Below are positions 16,161-22,982 of a stretch of 26,995 nt of DNA, one piece after another. Below the pieces are notes generated by a model. That model was not told the DNA's origin. It worked only from the letters and a program-made list of their open reading frames with translations, and searched no databases. The number at the start of each line of letters is the position of its first letter. Position 1 is the first letter of the stretch. A program made the position numbers and the translations under genes. The DNA is from a bacterium. GTDB lineage: Bacteria > Cyanobacteriota > Vampirovibrionia > Gastranaerophilales > UBA9971. Where the stretch lies: contig JBAWVS010000034.1 of assembly GCA_037147175.1 (NCBI GenBank), positions 1 to 26,995 of the forward strand. Direction: 5' to 3'.

Positions 16161-17210
16161 ATGAATTTTATGAAAGCCGCAGTCTTTAAAGAACAAAATA
16201 AACCTCTGTATATTCAAGAAATTCCTATGCCTGAGCCTTATGAAGGTGAAATTCTCATAAAAGTCGTGGCTTGCGGGGTTTGTCATACGGATTTGCATTA
16301 TATTGACCATGGAGTGCCGACTTTTAAGAAAACACCTCTGGTTTTGGGGCATGAGGCCTCAGGAATTGTTGAAATCGGCTCAAATGGTTTTAAAAAGGGC
16401 GATAGGGTTTTGATTCCTGCCGTACTTACTTGCGGAAAATGCAAATATTGTCTGGAAGGCAGAGAAAACGTATGCAAAAACATGCTTATGCCAGGTAATC
16501 ATGTAGATGGAGCGTTTGCACAGTATATAAAAGTTCCCGAGAAAGATATTATTTTAATGCCCGATGAAATTCCTCTTGAAGAAGGCTGTATAATTGCAGA
16601 TGCTATTTCTACTCCTTATCATGCTGTTGTAAACAGAGCAAAAGTTAGACCTTCAGAAAGAGTTATTGTCTTCGGGTGCGGAGGAGTCGGGATTAATGTC
16701 GTGCAGATTGCTGCTTTGCAAGGCGCAGAAGTTATAGCATGCGATATTGATGACAAAAAACTTGAGATTGCGCAGGAACTGGGTGCAAAGTATGCTTTTA
16801 ATCCCGATAAAATTTCTGTCAGGGAATTCCTTAAACAAAACGGCGGATTGGTTGACGTTGCTTTTGAAGTTATAGGCAAGCCTGAAACAATTGAAGCTGC
16901 TTATAAAGCTCTGGGTTTGACAGGCAGGCTGTGTGTTATAGGTTATACAAATCAAAATATTTCCATAAATCCCGCTAAAATTATGTTTTACGAGCAGGAA
17001 ATTCTTGGTTCTGTTGGATGTCGACCGACAGATTATTACAAAATTATTGACCTTGTAAAAGAGGGCAAAATAAAACTTGATAAACTTATTGCAAACAAGT
17101 ATGAACTGGAAGACATAAATAAAGCCCTCGATGAACTGAGGGATTCAAAGGTTTTGAGGAATATAATTCTGCCCAACGGCAAAGGGCAGGATACAGCTAC
17201 GATAATTTAA
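16161..17210 (+). CDS. Zinc-dependent alcohol dehydrogenase (MDR family)
   Basis: A 349-aa medium-chain dehydrogenase/reductase that oxidises an alcohol or reduces an aldehyde with NAD(H). Catalytic zinc ligands are Cys41 (GVCHTDLH) and His64 (LGHEASG), with a probable third in the IIADAIS segment. Structural zinc cysteines are 91, 94, 97 and 105 (CGKCKYCLEGRENVC). The Rossmann motif is FGCGGVGINV, followed by Asp195 in ACDIDDKK, which favours NAD over NADP. The frame opens earlier (16053) inside malQ on the other strand, but MNFMKAAVFK at 16161 with GAAGAG upstream fits the family start; the ATG at 16170 is an alternative. The substrate cannot be told from sequence. Confidence 0.9.
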   Translation: MNFMKAAVFKEQNKPLYIQEIPMPEPYEGEILIKVVACGVCHTDLHYIDHGVPTFKKTPLVLGHEASGIVEIGSNGFKKGDRVLIPAVLTCGKCKYCLEGRENVCKNMLMPGNHVDGAFAQYIKVPEKDIILMPDEIPLEEGCIIADAISTPYHAVVNRAKVRPSERVIVFGCGGVGINVVQIAALQGAEVIACDIDDKKLEIAQELGAKYAFNPDKISVREFLKQNGGLVDVAFEVIGKPETIEAAYKALGLTGRLCVIGYTNQNISINPAKIMFYEQEILGSVGCRPTDYYKIIDLVKEGKIKLDKLIANKYELEDINKALDELRDSKVLRNIILPNGKGQDTATII

Positions 17211-17237
17211 ACCGACAAGTCCCAATAATCTTTATAA

Positions 17238-17357
17238 TTGTCATTCTGAGTAACGCGAAGACTCTGTCCAGTTGCTTATTTTCACTATTTGACAGATTCT
17301 TCGGGCTAAAGTCCTCAGAATGACAGTTTTACGTGCGTTTTTGCCTTGCAATGACGA
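17238..17357. repeat. Palindromic interspersed repeat of a second type
   Basis: TTGTCATTCTGAG (17238-17250) is mirrored by CTCAGAATGACA (17314-17325). The inner parts also match imperfectly (GCGAAGACTCTGTCC against GACAGATTCTTCGG). A further fragment, CTTGCAATGACGA at 17345-17357, looks like one end of the other palindrome type at 8996-9130. No coding capacity. This falls in the 366-base gap after the alcohol dehydrogenase; the rest, to about 17495, is A+T-rich with nothing assignable. Confidence 0.7.
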
Positions 17358-17495
17358 AAAATAATTAATATTAAGAAACATTAAATTAATTATATTCAGG
17401 CACTGTCGTTTTAAGCTTTATATTTTAAAAAACAACACAAAAAAGAAGTAGCAATTTTTTTCTTTAGGGGTTTTTAAATATTCAGAAATTAATTC

Positions 17496-17579
17496 ATCAA
17501 TAAAATTAGAAAATTAATTTATATGTGTAGTTTTTAATTTGGCAAAGCCAGGAAAGAAAGCAAAAAATGACTATGAATG
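17496..17579 (+). repeat. Duplicated 84-bp leader, copy A
   Basis: Differs by eye at only three of 84 positions from copy B (18015-18098). It includes an A+T-rich section, a small TGGC-AAA-GCCA hairpin, the Shine-Dalgarno AGGAAAG and the start context ATGACTATGAATG. Here the conserved ATG (17567) is followed after five codons by TGA, so it opens only a mini-ORF MTMNG. The 141-aa ORF begins at an ATG in another frame at the very end of the repeat (17577). Confidence 0.9.
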
Positions 17580-18002
17580 GATGAACAAAGAAAAGCGGTT
17601 ACAGAATACATCAGCAAAGAAATACAATCCGGTAATCTAAATCCAACTAAGATGACAAATGTGTTAAATAAACTAAAACAAGATGCAATAAATTTATTAC
17701 CTGAAAGTGATTTAGTGGAAATCCTGCTCGAGGTAAAAAAGTCTACTGAAGATGCAGTTGTTTCAATAGGAAGAAAATTTTTAAACAAACTGACAGGGAC
17801 AAAACCTCCGCAGGTTCAAAAGGAATATCTTAGCAGTCGGCTAAAATATATTCCGGGAGAGGAGAGCGCAAATCTGGGAATGAAAGAAAGTACAGTATTT
17901 CCACTCCATTCTTTTGACGTAGCTGTGATTAGTGATGAAATCATTGAGAAACGCGGTGCAATCGAAGAAGGAAGAAGCCTCATAAAAGAATTACTTGGTT
18001 AG
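17577..18002 (+). CDS. Hypothetical protein behind duplicated leader (141 aa)
   Basis: A 141-aa protein beginning MDEQRKAVTEYISKEIQ, mostly helical and charged, without signal peptide or membrane segment. The frame's ATG is the last three bases of the 84-bp leader repeat. The better-placed ATG of the repeat (17567) is out of frame and gives a five-codon mini-ORF ending in TGA at 17582-17584, overlapping this start; translation could be coupled through it. Alternatively a small indel broke the original start. The leader at 18015 follows its stop by only 12 bases. Function unknown; no family recognised. Confidence 0.6.
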   Translation: MDEQRKAVTEYISKEIQSGNLNPTKMTNVLNKLKQDAINLLPESDLVEILLEVKKSTEDAVVSIGRKFLNKLTGTKPPQVQKEYLSSRLKYIPGEESANLGMKESTVFPLHSFDVAVISDEIIEKRGAIEEGRSLIKELLG

Positions 18003-18014
18003 TTTAAACAAAAT

Positions 18015-18098
18015 ATCAATAAAAATAGAAAATTAATTTATAGGTGTAGTTTTTAATTTGGCAAAGCCAGGAAAGAAAACAAAAAATGACTATGAATG
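18015..18098 (+). repeat. Duplicated 84-bp leader, copy B
   Basis: Second copy of the leader at 17496-17579. Here the conserved ATG (18086, in ATGACTATGAATG) is in frame with the 97-aa gene, with AGGAAAG nine or ten bases upstream. This copy therefore looks like the intact arrangement, with the repeat providing the 5' untranslated region, Shine-Dalgarno and first four codons (MTMN). Confidence 0.9.
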
Positions 18099-18379
18099 TG
18101 GGATTCAATCCAGCTCAACAAAACAAACAAAAAGTGGGCTTCGGTACTAATATGAGATTTGACAACAAAAAAATAGACATTAGTTTTACAGCTAAAAAAC
18201 CTATTAATCCTTCATTAACAGATCCCCCGCCAAGACGGCCAATAGCGGAACCACCTATAATAAAAACTAATGAAGAAATCGAATTGGAAAAGGAAGAAAA
18301 ACTAAGACAATTTTATGAAGTCAAATCGCCCAGACAATCAAGGTGGAAACCAAGTGATGGTTATGATGCGGCTATTTAA
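18086..18379 (+). CDS. Small hypothetical protein with F-x-G/A motifs (97 aa)
   Basis: A 97-aa product starting MTMNVGFNPAQQNKQKVGFG. It has two F-x-G/A-like motifs, VGFGT at 17-21 and ISFTA at 32-36, then a proline-rich middle (SLTDPPPRRPIAEPPII) and a charged C-terminus (IELEKEEKLRQFYEVK). The composition suggests an intrinsically disordered protein. The first four codons and the Shine-Dalgarno lie in the duplicated leader. No family recognised. It resembles the 144-aa gene at 23545 and the small proteins at 13142-13986 only through the short motif. Confidence 0.65.
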   Translation: MTMNVGFNPAQQNKQKVGFGTNMRFDNKKIDISFTAKKPINPSLTDPPPRRPIAEPPIIKTNEEIELEKEEKLRQFYEVKSPRQSRWKPSDGYDAAI

Positions 18380-18784
18380 CTTTAACCACCTGTACTCAAT
18401 GACAAAAACTTTTTTCGGTTGACCGTTTCTGGAATTATTTGTTTATTTGCTTTGATACTCATACTTGGAATAGCCAAGCTCATCATATATTTTCGGAGGT
18501 TTACACAAAATTATTTATGGATTCTTTGTAAAACTTTTCAGAAATTTTGCCTTAATTAAAAAAATTCTTATAATTTTTTCTACCTACCCATCCCCTAAAA
18601 AAATACCCTACAAATAAAAGCCTCAACAAATACGTTATATAGTTGATGCCAAAAGGGCTTAAAAAGTTTATCTTTAAAAGCTATAGGGATAATATTGCGA
18701 AGCGGGAGTGTTTAAAACTGAAATAAGCAGTTTTAGTTTTAAAAAAAACCATTCCAATATGCAAATCGGGGTAAGGGTAGGGAA
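18380..18784 (+). promoter_or_regulatory. Long leader region of the flagellar operon
   Basis: 405 bases without a confident gene. A 46-codon open frame from a TTG (18419-18559) encodes a membrane-like stretch (SGIICLFALILILGIAKLII) followed by Arg residues, but it lacks a Shine-Dalgarno. Further on are a compound inverted repeat (AAGCC/GGCTT and TCAAC/GTTGA near 18619-18660), a hairpin TAAAACTG/CAGTTTTA (18713-18735), and a C-rich segment near 18580-18595 (TACCTACCCATCCCC) that is nearly complementary to the G-rich Shine-Dalgarno zone just before the next gene (GGGGTAAGGGTAGGG). A structured 5' leader is likely; the promoter itself is not clear. Confidence 0.4.
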
Positions 18785-20029
18785 GTGAGTCCAAAGCTCA
18801 ATAACTCTAAAAAATCAGCTTTAAAAAATGCAAAAGAAGAAAATAAAATTTCTTTGCATTATTATTTTGACTGGTATGAAAAAGCTTTCTGCGAAAAACT
18901 TTCATGGGCAGGCAGCGAGTTTCTTGCTTCTTATGTTGAGTTTAAGCTGGCAGGAATTGGCGATACTCCTTGTCAAATATGGCAGGATAGCGATTATTTT
19001 GTAACACAGATAAAAATTTCCAATGAACATGCGGTTACAATAAAAGTTTCTGATGCTGCTGCAAACCTGATTTTTCGAGGCGCACTGGGTGATAGACCAA
19101 AAGAAACAGGATATCTGAAATTAAAAAATATAACAGAGTTAGAAGCAACAATACTTACAGCGTTTAATGAATTTTTATACAAAAAAATCAATGGAGATTT
19201 CCTTACCTCTAAAGAAATACAAAGCGTTGACTATAAAAGAAACAATGAAGAAAAAACGATTTATCTTACTTTTTACCTTTTTGGAGATACCGATGATGAA
19301 GCCGGAAAAATAATATTTATATTCCCCGAGTTCATAATAAGAAACATAGTCCCTGTAAGCAAGCCTGAATTACCTTTAGATATTAATTATTTTAGTCCCT
19401 GCCTCGTAGAAACGGATATAATCGCAGGATATTCAAGAATTACCCTTGAAGATATAAAAAATCTTGACCTTGAAGACATTATAATCCTCGAAAACAGCCA
19501 TCTTTATTCTATGATACTCAAGAATCATGAGAATTTAAGAATAAAGATTAACCCTGATATAAATATAGTAGTTAATTTAGATGAAAATAACGGAGATAAC
19601 ACCGTGAGTAAAGTAACAGGAAACATTTGGGACAGCCTTGAGGTAGACCTGAGCGCGGAATTTGAAAAAATTAAAATTCGACTCGGAGATTTAAGAAATA
19701 TTATGGAAGGACTTGTGGTCGATGTAGCACCGATTGCGCAAAACAAACTTTTTATTAATGTCGAAGGAAAACAGGTTGCAGCCGGAGAACTTGTCATAGT
19801 AGGCGATAAATATGGAGTTAAGATAACTGAAGTTTATAACGACGCAAAAGTTGTGGAAGACGAGCCTGCTGTTACCGTATCTTCTCAGTCATCAGAAGAT
19901 TCAAGATCGAATGAACATCATGAAAATGCAGATGAAGACGAATATTCTGACGAAAATGATGATGAACAAGATGAAATAGACGATTCTGACTTTGATTTCA
20001 GTGATTATGAAATAGAAGAAGATGTTTAA
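18785..20029 (+). CDS. FliM/FliN-family switch protein with two SpoA domains
   Basis: A 414-aa protein at the head of the flagellar export operon. The N-terminal part (about 20-185) is divergent but has a FliM-like helix pattern (ELEATILTAFNEFLYKK). Two SpoA-type domains follow: about 205-268 (SRITLEDIKNLDLEDIIIL) and about 283-352 (KIRLGDLRNIMEGLVVDVA, then ELVIVGDKYGVKITEV). The tail (370-414) is extremely acidic. FliM and FliN normally carry one SpoA each; tandem SpoA is the layout of SctQ of injectisomes. It probably forms part of the C-ring or sorting platform. The start is GTG with AAGGG seven bases upstream; no closer ATG exists. Confidence 0.8.
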   Translation: MSPKLNNSKKSALKNAKEENKISLHYYFDWYEKAFCEKLSWAGSEFLASYVEFKLAGIGDTPCQIWQDSDYFVTQIKISNEHAVTIKVSDAAANLIFRGALGDRPKETGYLKLKNITELEATILTAFNEFLYKKINGDFLTSKEIQSVDYKRNNEEKTIYLTFYLFGDTDDEAGKIIFIFPEFIIRNIVPVSKPELPLDINYFSPCLVETDIIAGYSRITLEDIKNLDLEDIIILENSHLYSMILKNHENLRIKINPDINIVVNLDENNGDNTVSKVTGNIWDSLEVDLSAEFEKIKIRLGDLRNIMEGLVVDVAPIAQNKLFINVEGKQVAAGELVIVGDKYGVKITEVYNDAKVVEDEPAVTVSSQSSEDSRSNEHHENADEDEYSDENDDEQDEIDDSDFDFSDYEIEEDV

Positions 20030-20053
20030 GAAAGGATAGGGAGTACAAAGATT

Positions 20054-20461
20054 ATGACAGGATACTTAACAGGCTTTCTCGTTTATACGTTGGCAATGCT
20101 GGGAGTTATTTTTGTCGGTTTTGTGGTTGTTAAAAAAAGTTTTAATTTTAATTCCGGAAAACAAAACCACAACTATTTGAAAGTTGAAAGTTCTTTGAGC
20201 CTTGAGCCAAGAAAAAATCTTTATGTTATTAAAGCCGGAAAAGAAAGATTTCTTATTTCTACAGGCATTGAAGGGTGTCAGTTTATGACAAAAATCGAAA
20301 AAGATAATATTCCTTTAAGTACAGAAATTTTAAATGAGGAAGTAGAGAAAGCTGAAACAAATAATCCAATAAGCAAAATGATGATTCCCAAGCTGGAAAT
20401 GCCTGCTTTAAGCCCTGATTATATCGGGCTTAAAGAGATTTTAAGAGCAGAAAGGTTTTAA
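20054..20461 (+). CDS. fliO: Flagellar biosynthesis protein FliO
   Basis: A 135-aa small membrane protein with one N-terminal helix (LVYTLAMLGVIFVGFVVV) followed by a cytoplasmic beta-rich domain containing VESSLSLEPRKNLYVIKAG and RFLISTG, the FliO pattern. FliO assists assembly of the FliP pentamer and is specific to flagella, not found in injectisomes, so it identifies the operon as flagellar. It sits directly before fliP (three-base gap). An AGGGAG lies about 12 bases before the ATG. The C-terminus is extended by roughly 40 residues (MIPKLEMPALSPDY). Confidence 0.85.
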   Translation: MTGYLTGFLVYTLAMLGVIFVGFVVVKKSFNFNSGKQNHNYLKVESSLSLEPRKNLYVIKAGKERFLISTGIEGCQFMTKIEKDNIPLSTEILNEEVEKAETNNPISKMMIPKLEMPALSPDYIGLKEILRAERF

Positions 20462-20464
20462 TTA

Positions 20465-21112
20465 ATGAATATCGATAATTTATTAAAAGACTTAAATCCG
20501 TCAATGCAGTTATTAATATTAATGACTGCTATTACTGTTTTGCCGTTTGTATTTATGTGCATGACCAGTTTTTTAAGGTTTGTTATAGTCTTTTCAATAT
20601 TAAAAACAGCCCTCGGTACACAACAGGTTCCTCCGGGAATGGTTATAATAGGGCTTGCAATGATTTTGACGTTTTACTCGATGTCTCCGGTATTTGCCGA
20701 AATGTATCAAAAAGGCTCTGTTCCTTATGAAAAAACAGGTTCTATTGCCCTTGCGATGAAAGAAGGCTCTAAGCCGCTTAAAAATTTTATGATGCGTCAA
20801 ACAAGGCAAAGCGATATCTCATTTTTTATACAAACACTCAGGGGAAAACCTCCTGCAACTCCTGATGATATAGGTATTTGGGAAGTTGCTCCGGCTTATA
20901 TTATAAGCGAGCTGAAAACTTCATTTGAGATAGGTTTTATTATATTCATACCGTTCATTGTAATAGATCTTATCGTTGCAAACGTGCTTCTTGCCCTCGG
21001 TATGATGATGTTATCTCCGACAATTATATCTATGCCGTTTAAATTGCTGGTATTTATTGCTGTTGACGGGTGGGGGATGATAGTACATGGTCTTGTTCAG
21101 AGTTTTAACTGA
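20465..21112 (+). CDS. fliP: Flagellar export gate protein FliP
   Basis: A 215-aa core component of the type III export gate. Family signatures are clear: TSFLRFVIVFSILKTALGTQ, QVPPGMVIIGLAMILTFYSM, the FliP signature APAYIISELKTSFEIGF, and ALGMMMLSPTIISMPFKLL followed by VDGWGMIVHGL. Four membrane helices are visible, plus a loop (about 75-140) with ISFFIQTLRG. It lacks the cleavable signal peptide found in many FliP proteins (about 245 aa) and in length is closer to SctR. FliP, FliQ and FliR form the 5:4:1 export gate. It is followed by fliQ after 58 bases. Confidence 0.95.
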   Translation: MNIDNLLKDLNPSMQLLILMTAITVLPFVFMCMTSFLRFVIVFSILKTALGTQQVPPGMVIIGLAMILTFYSMSPVFAEMYQKGSVPYEKTGSIALAMKEGSKPLKNFMMRQTRQSDISFFIQTLRGKPPATPDDIGIWEVAPAYIISELKTSFEIGFIIFIPFIVIDLIVANVLLALGMMMLSPTIISMPFKLLVFIAVDGWGMIVHGLVQSFN

Positions 21113-21170
21113 CGTAGCCCAACAGAAAAACTCAGGCAAATAAAAGAAAAAATCGAAAGGAACAAATTTC

Positions 21171-21611
21171 ATGGATCTCCTGATGGAACATTTAGGAAAA
21201 GGAATAGTTGTAATGCTGATGCTGTCAATGCCTTCAGTACTGGTAGCAGCAGGTATCGGTCTTGTGATAGGTATTCTTCAGGCTGTAACGCAGGTACAGG
21301 AACAAACAATAGTAGCAGCTCCTAAAATTCTCGGTGTGTTCCTTATAATTTTGCTTTTAGGCGGTTTTTCAATGAATACGTTAACGGATTATTTCAGGGA
21401 GTCTTCAAATATAGCTTTTAATATAATTCCTCATGATGAAGAAATGGTTTTACCGCCTTCAAATACCTATAGTCAGGGATCAAAAATATATGAAGAAGAA
21501 TTTTACAGCGAGAAAAAGCCTCAAATAAAGGAAATCATGAAAAATCCCGGAAAAATTCCTTATTCAGAACAAAAACTTAAAGAATCTTATATAAAAACGT
21601 CAAAAAGTTAG
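21171..21611 (+). CDS. fliQ: Flagellar export gate protein FliQ, with C-terminal extension
   Basis: The first ~88 residues are a normal FliQ: two membrane helices in a hairpin (VVMLMLSMPSVLVAAGIGLV and LGVFLIILLLGGF), joined by GILQAVTQVQEQTIVAAPKI with the conserved TQ-x-x-EQT. Instead of ending near residue 90 the frame continues to 146. The extra ~57 residues are polar and charged (EEEFYSEKKPQIKEIMKNPG), probably cytoplasmic or disordered. AGGA stands before the ATG. No frameshift or stop is seen, so the extension appears genuine rather than a fusion with a known domain. Confidence 0.93.
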   Translation: MDLLMEHLGKGIVVMLMLSMPSVLVAAGIGLVIGILQAVTQVQEQTIVAAPKILGVFLIILLLGGFSMNTLTDYFRESSNIAFNIIPHDEEMVLPPSNTYSQGSKIYEEEFYSEKKPQIKEIMKNPGKIPYSEQKLKESYIKTSKS

Positions 21612-21657
21612 TTCGGGTTATTAATCGAAATAATTAAAAAGCAGAAAAAGGTTTAAT

Positions 21658-22188
21658 ATGATTCAAAATATTAATAAAAAACATAAAGGAATAAAAAATA
21701 TTTTATTATTTTTGACAATCCCTGTATTGTTTTTCGCCTTTTTATTCTCATTGAAAAGTTTTGCATCACCTGCATTAAAAGACTTGCCGCCATGTATTCA
21801 GGCAAAACCTGAGCTTCATTCTTTTATCCCTACTTTGCAAATTAATAAAGAATTGACTCTGTCGCTTAGTACTCCTCATCTTCTGACATTTGACGAAAAA
21901 ATTGTTCGTTATAAATTTGAAAACGAAAAAGATTTTAAGGCGGAAATTCTTTCAAATATCTTTAATCCCAGACAGGAATTGCTTATTAAACCTCTAAAAA
22001 GCCTGAATAACAATTTAACTGTATGGACTGAATCTAAAATTTATAATATCAAGATTGTATTTGAACAAAATCAAGAATTGGCAACTCATGAAAACTCAAT
22101 AAATAAAACACCTGTTTTGTCTGAAGATACGTCAGGAATGATTGATTTTGAGCTGGATAGTCCGCCTGAAATCAAGAAAAGTAATTAA
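21658..22188 (+). CDS. Secreted or membrane-anchored beta-domain protein between fliQ and fliR
   Basis: A 176-aa protein with a basic N-terminus, a hydrophobic stretch (ILLFLTIPVLFFAFLFSL) and a possible signal peptidase site after SFA near residue 37. The exported part has a run (TLSLSTPHLLTFDEKIVRY, then RQELLIKPLKSLNNNLTVW, then KIYNIKIVFEQ) resembling the small beta domain at the N-terminus of pilus-associated secretins (PF13629-like) or VirB9-type proteins. Residues after 140 are acidic and probably disordered. The family assignment is by pattern only. It sits inside the flagellar operon (46 bases after fliQ, 17 before fliR), so it likely works with the export gate or the periplasmic flagellum. 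Confidence 0.65.
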   Translation: MIQNINKKHKGIKNILLFLTIPVLFFAFLFSLKSFASPALKDLPPCIQAKPELHSFIPTLQINKELTLSLSTPHLLTFDEKIVRYKFENEKDFKAEILSNIFNPRQELLIKPLKSLNNNLTVWTESKIYNIKIVFEQNQELATHENSINKTPVLSEDTSGMIDFELDSPPEIKKSN

Positions 22189-22205
22189 TAAAGAGAACAA
22201 TCATA

Positions 22206-22982
22206 ATGGATAGTTTTATCGCACTTTTAAACCAAATACCTGATTTCAGCAAATATTGCGATGCAGGAATGCTTATTTTTGCGAGAGTTTTAGCGTTTTT
22301 ATTGAATGCACCTGTTTTTGATCGTAAAGATATTCCGATGCTTTTAAAATTGGGTTTTGCTTTGTTGTTTACTTTTTGTTTTATTGGTATAGCAGGTAAT
22401 GTTGCTACACCTAATAACGCTTCTTATAGTGTCTGTATAATTTTAAATATTGTGTTCGGCGCTCTTGTCGGTTTTGTAGCCAAAACTATTTTTCAAACAA
22501 TAGAAGCAGCCGGAGAAATAGTTAATATGCAAATGGGATTACAGTCTGCGATGATGTTTGATCCCAATGCAAAAGCCCAAATATCTGTTGTAGGAAAACT
22601 TTTTATGAACCTGGGTACAGTAATTTATATAGAAATAGGCGGTTTGTATTGGCTTTTCAGCGCTTTTAAGCGGGGGTTTGAAATTTTCCCGCTATATGCA
22701 ACCAGTATTCCTCTGGATAAATTTGTAAATATTGATTATATTATAATGCTAACAGGAAATTTGTTGTTTATAGGGCTGCAAATAGCTTCTCCTATTCTTT
22801 TAGTAACACTTGCGCAGGATATAATCCTCGGTATTATTTCGAAAACAGCTCCGCAAATAAACGTTTTCCAGCTTAGTTTTGCATTCAAACCTGTTGTCGG
22901 GGCTGCAATTCTTGTTATTATTCTTCCTCTGCTTATTAATTCAATTACAGATTTTCTTGTATATTATCAAAAGATTTTTTAA
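22206..22982 (+). CDS. fliR: Flagellar export gate protein FliR
   Basis: A 258-aa membrane protein with about six hydrophobic helices. Motifs: FARVLAFLLNAPVFDRKDIP, GFVAKTIFQTIEAAGEIVNM, QMGLQSAMMFDPNAKAQ, IEIGGLYWLFSAFKRGFE and the late SKTAPQINVFQLSFAFK that corresponds to the conserved PQ-x-NVF of FliR/SctT. It completes the FliPQR gate. flhB and flhA, which often follow, are not here; the operon ends and the NUDIX gene on the other strand overlaps the fliR 3' end by 38 bases. AAAGAGAA lies before the ATG. Confidence 0.93.
   Translation: MDSFIALLNQIPDFSKYCDAGMLIFARVLAFLLNAPVFDRKDIPMLLKLGFALLFTFCFIGIAGNVATPNNASYSVCIILNIVFGALVGFVAKTIFQTIEAAGEIVNMQMGLQSAMMFDPNAKAQISVVGKLFMNLGTVIYIEIGGLYWLFSAFKRGFEIFPLYATSIPLDKFVNIDYIIMLTGNLLFIGLQIASPILLVTLAQDIILGIISKTAPQINVFQLSFAFKPVVGAAILVIILPLLINSITDFLVYYQKIF

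Noticed and set aside
18040-18080. c-di-GMP (GEMM) riboswitch in the duplicated leader, suggested by GGCAAAGCC
   Set aside because: Only that short phrase matches; the second helix and tetraloop receptor parts of the GEMM consensus are not seen.
18785-22982. Reading the operon as a non-flagellar type III injectisome
   Set aside because: The tandem SpoA and short FliP are SctQ/SctR-like, but a FliO, which injectisomes lack, is present and a chemoreceptor is in the window, so flagellar is the better call.
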